A stretch of DNA of 64,000 bases from Pseudacidovorax sp. RU35E (GTDB taxonomy: Bacteria; Pseudomonadota; Gammaproteobacteria; Burkholderiales; Burkholderiaceae_C). The stretch spans positions 398,139 to 462,138 of the forward strand of contig NZ_FTMY01000004.1 in NCBI RefSeq assembly GCF_900156165.1, given 5' to 3'. The position numbers and the translations under genes are program-made. Below, one piece after another: positions 52,073 through 60,120 of the stretch; positions within the stretch are counted from its first letter, which is position 1, and every line of letters starts with the position of its first letter. The notes beneath the pieces are model-generated. The model did no database searches. It worked only from the letters and a program-made list of their open reading frames with translations, and was not told where the DNA came from.

Positions 52073-53026
52073 CTAAAAGCCATAAAGCTTCTGAGGATTG
52101 GTAACCAAGATGCGGTGGCGCTCTTCAGGCGTGGCCCAGAGTCCCAGCATCGACAGCTGGGCGCCGTTGTCCACCGGATGGAAAGGATCGACACCTTCAC
52201 GTTCTCGTGGGCGCCCGGGGAAGGGCCCGGTGTGTGGCCAGTCGGTGCCCCAAAGCATGCGGTCTGGGTTTGTCTCGATCAGGGTACGCGCCATGGCGTG
52301 GCCGTCGCGCCCATCCAGAGTCTCGACCAGCCGATAGGGCGCGGAGAGCTTGACGTAGGTCCTGCCTTGGCGCAACAGCGCCAATAAGGCCAACCAATCG
52401 GCCCGTGCATCGTTGAGGCGTGGGTCTGCCAGCGCAAAGTGGTCGACCACCAACGGCACGGGCAGGCGCGCGATATCGGCCTGCAGCGCGCCGATGACGG
52501 CCAGGGTGGTGTAGGTCTGCACGTGCCAGCCCATTTCGGCCGCCATGGCGGCGGCGGCGTGGAGGCGACTGGCAGCCAGCTGCGGATCAGTCTGGCCATA
52601 GGACTGCAGGTTGACCCGGATGCCACGAACGCCCTGGGCATGGAGCTCCTTCAGCGTCCTGAGATCCGTTCCGGGCGCCAATACCACCACCCCCCGCGCC
52701 GCGTGCCCGCGCCGGCGCAATTCGGCCAGCGCATCCAGCACGCCCCGGTTGTCCAAGCCCTGTGGACTGGCCTGCACGATCACCACTCGCGATACGCCGA
52801 TGTGCGCATGCATACGGAGCAGATCGTCGACCGAGGCGACGCCCGGCGCGAAGGTGCGGTCGTCGGCCAGGGGGTACTGCTCGCGCGGGCCGAATATGTG
52901 CACGTGGCAATCGCAGGCGCCTTCAGGCACCTCGAAGGTGGGGGCCGAATGCCAGGCGCCGAGGATGCTGGCCTCGCCTGGCGGCACCGGGCAGGCGGCG
53001 TAGGTGTAGTGCTTCATGGAAGACAT
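52073..53026 (-). CDS. Amidohydrolase family protein (PDC hydrolase/LigI-like)
   Basis: A 317-residue TIM-barrel hydrolase of the amidohydrolase-2 type, related to 2-pyrone-4,6-dicarboxylate lactonase. Visible marks are ACDCHVHIFGPREQYPLADD (HxH), ASPQGLDNRGVLDALAEL, PLVVDHFALADP, YVKLSAPYRLV and MLWGTDWPHT (catalytic Asp), ending RILVTNPQKLYGF. It hydrolyses cyclic lactones or amides without needing two metals in many members. It is the last gene of a five-gene reverse-strand operon, 20 bp after a Bug-protein gene. Start may be ATG 53026 or ATG 53017. Confidence 0.9.
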   Translation of the reverse strand: MSSMKHYTYAACPVPPGEASILGAWHSAPTFEVPEGACDCHVHIFGPREQYPLADDRTFAPGVASVDDLLRMHAHIGVSRVVIVQASPQGLDNRGVLDALAELRRRGHAARGVVVLAPGTDLRTLKELHAQGVRGIRVNLQSYGQTDPQLAASRLHAAAAMAAEMGWHVQTYTTLAVIGALQADIARLPVPLVVDHFALADPRLNDARADWLALLALLRQGRTYVKLSAPYRLVETLDGRDGHAMARTLIETNPDRMLWGTDWPHTGPFPGRPREREGVDPFHPVDNGAQLSMLGLWATPEERHRILVTNPQKLYGF

Positions 53027-53045
53027 GGGGGAGTACGGCGGCGGC

Positions 53046-54032
53046 TCATTCGGCCTTGATGCCGGCGTCGCGGATCAGCCGTGCCCACTTCTCGTGATCG
53101 GTGGCCAGGAAGGCGTTGAAGGCGGCGAGATCCTTGTCCTCGCGCACGAAGCCCAGGCGCTCCAGCGCATCTCGCACGACAGGCAACTGCACCACGCGCC
53201 GCAGCTCGGCATGCACCTGCGCCACCACGGGCGTCGGCGTGCCGGCCGGAGCGACCACGCCGAGCCAGGTGCCGATCTCGAAGCCGGGCACGCCCGACTC
53301 CGCCACGGTGGGCAGGCCCTGGGCCACGTCGACGCGCTGGGCGCTGGTGACGGCGAGGCCGCGCAGCTTGCCGGCCTTGACGTGCGGCATGGCCGAAGCC
53401 GCATTGGCAAACATCATGGGCAGGCGGCCGGCCATGATCTCGACCATGGCCGCCTGCTCGCCCGGGAAGGGAATGCTCGTGAGCTTCGTGCCGGTCATGA
53501 CCGAGAGCAGCGCCCCGGCCATGTAGGGCGATGTGCCCACGCCGCCGTTGCCGTAGTCCAGCGCCCCCGGCCGCGCCCTGGCCAGGGCGATCACCTCGGC
53601 GACGGTGTTGGCCTGAAGTGCCGGGCCGCCCACCAGCACCAGCGGCGCGCTGCCGATGTAGCCGATGCCGGTGAAGTCCCGCCGCCCGTCGAAGGCCTTG
53701 CTTCGGTTGATGATGGGCGACACGGCCAGGCCGGTCTGGCTGGTCAGCAGCAGCGTGTAGCCATCGGCGGGTGCCTTGGCCACGAACTCCGTGGCAATGA
53801 GGGAGGCGGCGCCGTTGCGGTTCTCCACCACCATGGGCTGTCCCAGCTGCATGTTCTGCGCCACCAGCCGGGCCACGGTGTCAGGCGCGCCTCCGGGCGG
53901 TGCGCCGACCACCAGCTTGATGGGGCGTTGTGGGTAGGCAGCCTGGCCTTGTGCAGGCACGGTGGCGGCCGCCATCAGGCCGAAGAGCGCAGCCAGTGCG
54001 CCGCGCCGGGCGAATCGGTTTGTTGGGTTCAT
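53046..54032 (-). CDS. Bug/TctC family periplasmic binding protein
   Basis: A 328-residue tripartite-tricarboxylate-type (Bug) receptor. Signal peptide MNPTNRFARRGALAALFGLM with cleavage near GQAAYP; the fold starts PQRPIKLVVGAPPGGAPDTV and continues QPMVVENRNGAASLIATEFV and LPTVAESGVPGFEIGTWLGV. It is one of two Bug proteins in this operon; no TctA/TctB membrane genes are present, as is usual for orphan Bug proteins of Burkholderiales. Likely ligand: a carboxylate handled by the neighbouring enolase and amidohydrolase. Confidence 0.92.
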   Translation of the reverse strand: MNPTNRFARRGALAALFGLMAAATVPAQGQAAYPQRPIKLVVGAPPGGAPDTVARLVAQNMQLGQPMVVENRNGAASLIATEFVAKAPADGYTLLLTSQTGLAVSPIINRSKAFDGRRDFTGIGYIGSAPLVLVGGPALQANTVAEVIALARARPGALDYGNGGVGTSPYMAGALLSVMTGTKLTSIPFPGEQAAMVEIMAGRLPMMFANAASAMPHVKAGKLRGLAVTSAQRVDVAQGLPTVAESGVPGFEIGTWLGVVAPAGTPTPVVAQVHAELRRVVQLPVVRDALERLGFVREDKDLAAFNAFLATDHEKWARLIRDAGIKAE

Positions 54033-54063
54033 GCGGACGATCTCCGGAAGATGCTGAGGCGTG

Positions 54064-54621
54064 TCATACCGCCCACGGCGCCTCGTCGGGCTGCGCATCG
54101 GTGTTTTGCACGTTGATGAGCCAGGCGATGGCCTGCGCCAGGCTCACGAAGAGCGGGAGCTCGGCGACGCCCGCCGCCCCGTGACGGGCGCGCACGGCGG
54201 CCCATATGCCATCGCTCACGCGGCCTTCCTCGCACAGCTGGCGTACGAACTCCAGGCCGTCCGCCAGGGGCGAAGCGGCCGGCAGCGGTTGGCCGCGAGC
54301 GATGGCCTGCAGGTCGGCATCGGTCAGGCCGGCCGCCATCGCTGGCCCGACGTGGTTGCGCCACTGGGGCGCGCAGGCCGACTGTCGGGCCACGAGCAGG
54401 TAGATGGCCTCGCGCAGTTCTGTGGGCAGGGCGCCGGATCGCCACAGAGACCGCGAGAGCGCATCGAGCGCCCGTGCGCCCTCAGGCGAGTGCAACGTCG
54501 CGGCATAGGGCCGCGGCAGTTTGCCGCGCGCGCCGGTGATGGCCAGAAGCGCGTCCCAGGGCGCGCCCTCGGCCGGCTGCGGCAGCGGATAGCGTTCAGG
54601 AGGCTGGCTTGATGTCGGCAC
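54064..54621 (-). CDS. Carboxymuconolactone decarboxylase/AhpD-like protein
   Basis: A 185-residue protein of the AhpD-like helical fold: ALPTELREAIYLLVARQSAC and PQWRNHVGPAMAAGLTDADL. The family CxxC is reduced to one Cys (QSACAPQWRNH), so peroxidase chemistry is doubtful, and a decarboxylase or isomerase role is possible. Its start (54621) overlaps the end of the upstream Bug gene by 26 bp, so it is part of the same operon. It is 31 bp before the second Bug gene. Confidence 0.82.
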   Translation of the reverse strand: MPTSSQPPERYPLPQPAEGAPWDALLAITGARGKLPRPYAATLHSPEGARALDALSRSLWRSGALPTELREAIYLLVARQSACAPQWRNHVGPAMAAGLTDADLQAIARGQPLPAASPLADGLEFVRQLCEEGRVSDGIWAAVRARHGAAGVAELPLFVSLAQAIAWLINVQNTDAQPDEAPWAV

Positions 54622-55570
54622 GCTTGATGACCTCGGTCCACTTGATGATCTCGGTGCGGATGCGTTCGGCGAAAGCGGCGGGGGTGCTGCCCACCGGTTC
54701 GAAGCCCAGGGCCTCGAGCCGCTTGCCCAGGTCGCCGCGTTGGACGGCCTGCGCGGTGGCCTCGCCCAGGCGGCGCACCAGGTCCTCGGGAAGTCCCGCG
54801 GGGCCGATCAGGCCGAACAGGGGCTTGGTGTCCACGCCGGCCAGGCCCAGCTCGGCCATGGTGGGCACCTCGGGCAGCTGGGCGGCACGTCGGCCGCCGG
54901 TGACGGCCAACGCGCGCACCGTGCCGGCGCGGATGTGGTCGAGCATGGTCGGCACCGTGGTGAAGCCGAACTGGACATGGCCCGCGATCAGGTCGGTGAT
55001 GACCGTGGAGCCGCCGCGGTACGGAATGTGACGCACGTCCACCTGCGCCACGCGCTTGAACTGCTCGCCCGCCAGGTGCGGCGCGCTGCCGACGCCGGCT
55101 GAGCCGAAGCCCAGGACGCCGGGCTTGCTGCGCGCCAGCGCCAAGAAGCTTTTCATGTCCGTGGCCTCGACGGACTTGTGCACCACCAGCACCAGCGGCG
55201 CGGTGGCCAGCAGCGAGATGGCGGTGAAGTCCTGCGGTGTGCTGTAGGGCAGGGCAGCGCCGAAGAGCCCGGGGTTGATGACGAAGGAGGTGTCGACGAA
55301 GCCCAGGGTCTGCCCGTCCGGCTTGGCCTGCGCGATGGCCTTGGTGCCGATCTGCGTGGCGGCGCCGCCCTTGTTCTCGACGATCATGCTGCCACCCAGG
55401 TCGGCCTGCAGCGCCTGCGCCAGCAGCCGGGCCAGCGCGTCCGTGGCTGCGCCCGGAGGATAGGGAACGATCAGGCGCACGGTGCCGCGCGCCTCCTGGC
55501 CGATGGCGGCCCACGGGGCCAGCAGGGCGGCGGCGCCAGCCAGCGCGGCTCTTCGGGTAGGGTGGTTCAA
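54596..55570 (-). CDS. Bug/TctC family periplasmic binding protein
   Basis: A 324-residue Bug receptor with a twin-Arg-like leader (MNHPTRRAALAGAAALLAPW, cleavage near GQEARG). The mature fold includes VRLIVPYPPGAATDALARLL, MIVENKGGAATQIGTKAIAQ and LPEVPTMAELGLAGVDTKPL. It differs clearly from the second Bug protein downstream, so the two may bind different substrates or one may serve sensing. It follows the enolase-superfamily gene by 42 bp. Confidence 0.92.
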   Translation of the reverse strand: MNHPTRRAALAGAAALLAPWAAIGQEARGTVRLIVPYPPGAATDALARLLAQALQADLGGSMIVENKGGAATQIGTKAIAQAKPDGQTLGFVDTSFVINPGLFGAALPYSTPQDFTAISLLATAPLVLVVHKSVEATDMKSFLALARSKPGVLGFGSAGVGSAPHLAGEQFKRVAQVDVRHIPYRGGSTVITDLIAGHVQFGFTTVPTMLDHIRAGTVRALAVTGGRRAAQLPEVPTMAELGLAGVDTKPLFGLIGPAGLPEDLVRRLGEATAQAVQRGDLGKRLEALGFEPVGSTPAAFAERIRTEIIKWTEVIKRADIKPAS

Positions 55571-55612
55571 GGCGATGTCTCCGTCGAATGGGTCAGGGGT
55601 GAACCGCGCGGG

Positions 55613-56710
55613 CTACAGAGGCATGGTCAGCAGGGCCGCATCGGGCTCGGCGCCCAGGCCGGGGCCGCGGGGCAGGGTGACCAGGCCGCGCTCCAGCCGC
55701 ACGCTCGTGGCGTAGGGAACGGTGCTCAGGCCGCAGAACAGCCGCTCGATGGCAGTCGGCTCGGGCAACGTGGCCATCAGGTGCAGGGTGGCCAGGAAGC
55801 CCGGGCCGAAGAATGCGGTCTGCGGACTCAGCCGCACGCGGCCATGGACCGCGCATTCGGCCGCCACGCGGCGCAGAGCGCCCAGGCCGCCGCACTTGAT
55901 GGCGCTGGGTTGCAGCCAGTCGACGCTGCCGCCGCGGGCCATCTGCAGAAGTTCGTGCAGGCTGGAGGCGTTCTCACCCGCTGCCATGGCCACGCCCGTG
56001 GCCCTGCCCAGTGCGCCGAGAGAAGACAGGTCTTCGGGCGGCCACAGGGGCTCTTCGATCCACAGCGGATCGAAGGCCTTCATGGCACGCACGGGTGCCT
56101 CGGCCTCGCCAGGCAGCCAGGCGCAATTGGTGTCCACCATCATCGGCACGCCGGCGCCGATGGCCCGGCGCGTGGCCTCGACCGAGGCCACGTCGCGCTC
56201 GTGCAGCTTCACCTGGGTGAAGCCGGCCTCAAGCGCGGCATGCAGCTGCCGCTCCAGCGGGCCCACATCGCCGTAGTACTGCAGCAGCGAGGCATAGGCA
56301 GGCACCTGGTCGCGACGGCGGCCGCCCAGCAGTTCGCTCACCGGCAGCCCGGCGCGCTTGCCGCGCAGGTCCCACAGCGCGATGTCCAACCCGCTCAGCG
56401 CATGCAGCACCGGACCGGAGCGGCCGGCGTTGTGCAGCATCCGTTCCAGTCGCGCGCAGAGCTGTTCGTCCTGCGGGTCTTGGCCCAGCGCCAGCGGCGC
56501 CACGCGGCTGCGCACCAGCGAGCCCAGGGCCTCGGGGTCCGGGGCATAGGCCTCGCCCCAGCCCACGAGGCCGTCGTCGAGTTCGACCCGCATCCAGACG
56601 CTATCCAACGTTGAGCGTGGCGTGCCCGCGAAGCGGGGTGGCGGCGCACCATGGTCGAAGGGGAGGCGGACGGTGAAGCAGCGGATGGCCGCGATGCGGG
56701 CAGCGTTCAT
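55613..56710 (-). CDS. Mandelate racemase/muconate lactonizing enzyme family protein
   Basis: A 365-residue enolase-superfamily enzyme that abstracts a proton alpha to a carboxylate, using Mg2+. The capping domain is at residues 1-120 (ELDDGLVGWGEAYAPDPEAL, GLDIALWDLRGKRAGLPVSE). Barrel residues: KLHERD (K-x-H type acid/base), metal ligands D in MMVDTNCAWLP, E in WIEEPLWPP and E in AAGENASS. ATG 56710 removes a 26-residue upstream extension. It is the first gene of the operon, divergent from a LysR gene. Dehydratase, racemase or cycloisomerase activity cannot be told apart here. Confidence 0.9.
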   Translation of the reverse strand: MNAARIAAIRCFTVRLPFDHGAPPPRFAGTPRSTLDSVWMRVELDDGLVGWGEAYAPDPEALGSLVRSRVAPLALGQDPQDEQLCARLERMLHNAGRSGPVLHALSGLDIALWDLRGKRAGLPVSELLGGRRRDQVPAYASLLQYYGDVGPLERQLHAALEAGFTQVKLHERDVASVEATRRAIGAGVPMMVDTNCAWLPGEAEAPVRAMKAFDPLWIEEPLWPPEDLSSLGALGRATGVAMAAGENASSLHELLQMARGGSVDWLQPSAIKCGGLGALRRVAAECAVHGRVRLSPQTAFFGPGFLATLHLMATLPEPTAIERLFCGLSTVPYATSVRLERGLVTLPRGPGLGAEPDAALLTMPL

Positions 56711-56857
56711 GACGCAGGGGTGTCTCCGGGAGGGGGCCGCGAGGGGCTCTGAGGGCACGCACCGGTCTGGAACCACGTCGAACAACAACCGGCCGTCGAA
56801 CCCGAGTGTGGAAGCGCGGCCGGAACGCGGTCAAATTGGGTTTTTGGCCGTTTCCAT

Positions 56858-57763
56858 ATGCGAACCGATATGAAATTGCGCGAGATGCGCCTGATCTGGG
56901 AAGTGCACCGCACGGGCTCGGTGACGGCCGCGGCGGACGTACTGGCGATGACGCAGCCCGCGGCCAGCCTGCTTCTGCGACTGCTGGACGAGCGCCTGGG
57001 CTTCCAGATCTTCGACCGTGACCGGCGCCGGCTCAGCCTGTCGGCCAAGGGCCGCGGCCTGTTGCCGGATCTGGCCGCCGCCCTGGCGGCGCTCGACGGT
57101 CTCAGCCGCACCGCGCAGTCACTGCGCAGCGAAGCGCCGCGGCGGCTGCTCATCGGCACTGTGGCCTCGGCCGCAGGCACCGTCCTGCCACGCGCCCTGG
57201 GCCGCATGCGCGCCGCGCTGCGCGACACCACGGTGACGGTGCGCACCGCCATGTCGCTCGAGATCGAGCGCATGGTGGCCGAGGGCAGCGTGGACTTCGG
57301 CCTGGTGGTGCGCACCGGCGAAGAGGTCGCGGCTGACGGTGTGCGGGTGGCGCCGCTGCGCCTGCACTGCGTGGCGACGGCCGGCAGCGCGCCGGCACGC
57401 CGCCGCACGGTGCCCACGGCCATGCTGGCCAGCCGCTCCTACGTCAGTCTGTCGCGGCAGTTCACGGTAGGAGCAATGACGGCGCGACTGCTAGAGGACA
57501 GCGGCCTGCGCTACGCGCCGGCGGTGGAGGTCATGCACTACTCCAGCGCCTGCGCATTCGTCGAGCAGGGCTGGGGTGTCGCGGTGCTCGACACGCTTGG
57601 TGCCCTGCATGCGCGCAGGCTGGGCCTGAGCGCACCACCCATCACCGATTCGCCGGCCTTGGGATTGGACCTGCTCTGCTCACCGAACAGCAGCGCCATG
57701 GTGCATGCCGCGGCTTTGAGTCGACACCTGAGCGCGGCCTTTGAGGCGGCCCTGCGCGCCTAA
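56858..57763 (+). CDS. LysR family transcriptional regulator
   Basis: A 301-residue LysR protein (LREMRLIWEVHRTGSVTAAA, VLAMTQPAASLLLRLLDERL) with an effector domain (RLLIGTVASAAGTVLPRALG and FVEQGWGVAVLDTLGALHAR). It is divergent from the enolase-superfamily operon across 147 bp and is its likely regulator. Start may be ATG 56858 or ATG 56870. Confidence 0.9.
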   Translation: MRTDMKLREMRLIWEVHRTGSVTAAADVLAMTQPAASLLLRLLDERLGFQIFDRDRRRLSLSAKGRGLLPDLAAALAALDGLSRTAQSLRSEAPRRLLIGTVASAAGTVLPRALGRMRAALRDTTVTVRTAMSLEIERMVAEGSVDFGLVVRTGEEVAADGVRVAPLRLHCVATAGSAPARRRTVPTAMLASRSYVSLSRQFTVGAMTARLLEDSGLRYAPAVEVMHYSSACAFVEQGWGVAVLDTLGALHARRLGLSAPPITDSPALGLDLLCSPNSSAMVHAAALSRHLSAAFEAALRA

Positions 57764-57855
57764 GCGGGGGCCCAGCCGGGCGGCCCTGCGGCCGCCCTCG
57801 ATGGCCAGCGAGCAAGCCGCGGATGCGGCCAAGTCGGTCCCTAGAATCGCGCCCC

Positions 57856-58881
57856 ATGTCCAACCTTCCGTCTCGCCGCAGCCGTCGTGGCACCGGGGCC
57901 GTGACCCTGCACGACGTGGCGCTGCTGGCAGGGGTGGCGCCGATCACGGCCTCGCGGGCGCTCAACACGCCCTCGCAGGTATCAGCCGAGGTGCTCAGGC
58001 GTGTGCAGGACGCAGTGGCCTCGAGCGGCTACGTGCCGAACCGGCTGGCGGGCGCGCTGGCTTCTTCGCGCAGCAGGCTCGTCGCAGCCGTCGTGCCGAC
58101 GATCTCCGGGCCGGTGTTCCAGAACACAGTGCACGCGCTCAATGAGGCCTTGGCCGCCGCCGACTACCAGCTCATGCTCGGCCAGAGCGGGTACGAAGAG
58201 AACCGTGAGGATGCGCTGCTGGACGCCATCATCAGCCGGCGTCCCGACGGGATCGTGCTGACTGGCATCATGCATTCCGACCAGGGACGGCAGAAGCTAC
58301 TGGCCGCCGGCATCCCGGTGGTCGAGACCTGGGACCTCACGTCGTCGCCCATCGACATGATTGTTGGCTTCTCGCATGCGGACGCGGGTTCGGAAGTTGC
58401 AGCCTTCCTGCATGCGCGCGGCCGCCGGCGTCTGGGCCTGGTGGCCGGTCACGACGAACGCGCGCGTCGGCGGACGCAGGCCTTCGTCGACACGGCAAAG
58501 GCGTTGGGCATGCCTGAGCCACACCAAGTGGTGGTGACGGCGCCTACGACCATGCGCAGCGGCCGCACCGCATTGCGCCAAATGCTCGAGTGCGAAACAG
58601 CACTCGACGCGGTCTTCTGCAGTTCGGACCTGCTGGCGCTCGGCGTTCTTGCCGAAGCCCATGCCCAGGGGCTGAAGGTGCCCGACGACCTTGCGCTCGT
58701 GGGCTTTGGGGACCAGGAGTTTGCCGCCGACGCCTACCCCGCGCTGACCTCGGTGCACATCAAGGGCGCGGCCATCGGCACGCAGGCGGCACGCTTCATC
58801 CTGGACAGGGTGCAGGGCCAGGCCATCGACCAGCGCGTGGTCGACATCGGCTTCTCGATCGTCGAGCGCGAGACGACCTGA
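57856..58881 (+). CDS. LacI family regulator (gluconate/sugar-acid GntR type)
   Basis: A 341-residue LacI-family repressor. The helix-turn-helix is at about residues 15-40 (VTLHDVALLAGVAPITASRA) with the hinge VPNRLAGALASSRSR, then a periplasmic-binding-like sensor domain (VPTISGPVFQNTVHALNEAL, VETWDLTSSPIDMIVGFSHA, AVFCSSDLLALGVLAEAHAQ). The resemblance to gluconate repressors and the downstream glucarate-dehydratase-like gene suggest a sugar-acid effector. A twin operator lies 53 bp after its stop, ahead of the Bug gene. Confidence 0.92.
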   Translation: MSNLPSRRSRRGTGAVTLHDVALLAGVAPITASRALNTPSQVSAEVLRRVQDAVASSGYVPNRLAGALASSRSRLVAAVVPTISGPVFQNTVHALNEALAAADYQLMLGQSGYEENREDALLDAIISRRPDGIVLTGIMHSDQGRQKLLAAGIPVVETWDLTSSPIDMIVGFSHADAGSEVAAFLHARGRRRLGLVAGHDERARRRTQAFVDTAKALGMPEPHQVVVTAPTTMRSGRTALRQMLECETALDAVFCSSDLLALGVLAEAHAQGLKVPDDLALVGFGDQEFAADAYPALTSVHIKGAAIGTQAARFILDRVQGQAIDQRVVDIGFSIVERETT

Positions 58882-58933
58882 CCCTGCAAGCCGGGACCAG
58901 CGCGTCCCTGGGACAAACCCTGCATGCGCGCTT

Positions 58934-58981
58934 AAACGATAGCGCTACCATCCCTCCTCATAAAAGGTAGCGCTACCGTTT
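58934..58981. promoter_or_regulatory. Twin LacI-type operators ahead of the Bug gene
   Basis: AAACGATAGCGCTACC (58934-58949) and the inverted GGTAGCGCTACCGTTT (58966-58981) differ at one base when the second is reverse-complemented. Each has the AGCGCT centre typical of LacI-family operators, and centres are 28 bp apart. They lie 55 bp before the Bug start codon, so they should repress the operon and may respond to the upstream LacI protein. Confidence 0.7.
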
Positions 58982-59036
58982 GGAAGGACCAGCAGACTTC
59001 CACGGGCGCTGTACAGCAACACGTCGGAGAAAGCTT

Positions 59037-59999
59037 ATGAAGAGAATGCTCACCTGCCTCACGTTGGGAATGGCCTTGTCGGCGCCTGCGCTGGCCCAGA
59101 CCTGGCCGGCCAAGACCATCAACCTCGTCGTGCCCTTCCCGGCGGGCGGATCGACCGACATGGTGGCCCGGGCCATTGGGCCCCGAATCACTGCGGCGCT
59201 GGGGCAGCCCGTGGTGGTCGACAACAAGGCCGGCGCTACCGGCACCATTGGCGCCACTTTCGTGAAGCGTGCCGCGCCTGATGGCTATACCTTCCTGGTC
59301 ACGTCGCTGGGGCCGCTCGTGATCGCGCCCCACCTGATCAAGGGCGTGCAATACGACGCGCTCAAGGACTTCGACACCATCACCGTGGCCGTCCAGGCGC
59401 CCAATGTGCTCGTGGTTCCGGCCAATTCGCCGCACAAGAGCTTGGCCGACGTCATTGCCTACCAGAAGGCCAACCCTGGCAAGATGAGCTTCGGTTCGTC
59501 CGGCACCGGCTCCAGCGACCACCTCACCGCGGCGCTGTTCTGGCAGCAGACCCAGACCTCCGGCCTGCACGTGCCCTACAAGGGCGGTGCACCGGTCATC
59601 ACTGACCTGCTGGGAGGGCAGGTGGACGCGTCCTTCCAGAACATCAACGCGGTGATGCAGTACATCAAGGCCGGCAAGCTGCGCGCGCTGGCCATCACCT
59701 CCGACAAGCGGTCGCCGCTGCTGGCCGACGTCCCGTCACTGGCGGAAGGCGGCGTCAAGGGTGTGGACGTGTATTCCTGGCAGGCGATCGTCGGTCCGAA
59801 GGGCCTGCCCGCCGACGTGCGCAAGCGCTTCCATGACGCGGTGGTGGCGGGCCTGAATGATCCCACGGTCAAGGATCCGTTCACCGCGCTGGGCTTCGAG
59901 ATCGTGGCCAACACGCCTGAGCAGTTCAGTGCCTTCCAGCAGAAGGAATCCGCGCGCTGGAAGCGTGTCATCGAGGCAGGAAACATCACCGCCGAATAA
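59037..59999 (+). CDS. Bug/TctC family periplasmic binding protein
   Basis: A 320-residue Bug receptor: signal MKRMLTCLTLGMALSAPALA, mature start QTWPAKTINLVVPFPAGGST, then QPVVVDNKAGATGTIGATFV and KMSFGSSGTGSSDHLTAALF. GGAGA precedes ATG 59037. It is the first gene after the LacI operators. Its ligand is probably the sugar diacid handled by the glucarate-dehydratase-like enzyme downstream. Confidence 0.93.
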   Translation: MKRMLTCLTLGMALSAPALAQTWPAKTINLVVPFPAGGSTDMVARAIGPRITAALGQPVVVDNKAGATGTIGATFVKRAAPDGYTFLVTSLGPLVIAPHLIKGVQYDALKDFDTITVAVQAPNVLVVPANSPHKSLADVIAYQKANPGKMSFGSSGTGSSDHLTAALFWQQTQTSGLHVPYKGGAPVITDLLGGQVDASFQNINAVMQYIKAGKLRALAITSDKRSPLLADVPSLAEGGVKGVDVYSWQAIVGPKGLPADVRKRFHDAVVAGLNDPTVKDPFTALGFEIVANTPEQFSAFQQKESARWKRVIEAGNITAE

Positions 60000-60120
60000 C
60001 CGGCACGACAAGAGGCCGCGGCGGGCCAGGATCGAGTAGTCCCGCACGCGCCCCGCACCAGGCGATGAGTGCGCCGATGGCCGGCGCCTGCACGCCGTTC
60101 CATCAACTCGGAGAAGACAG

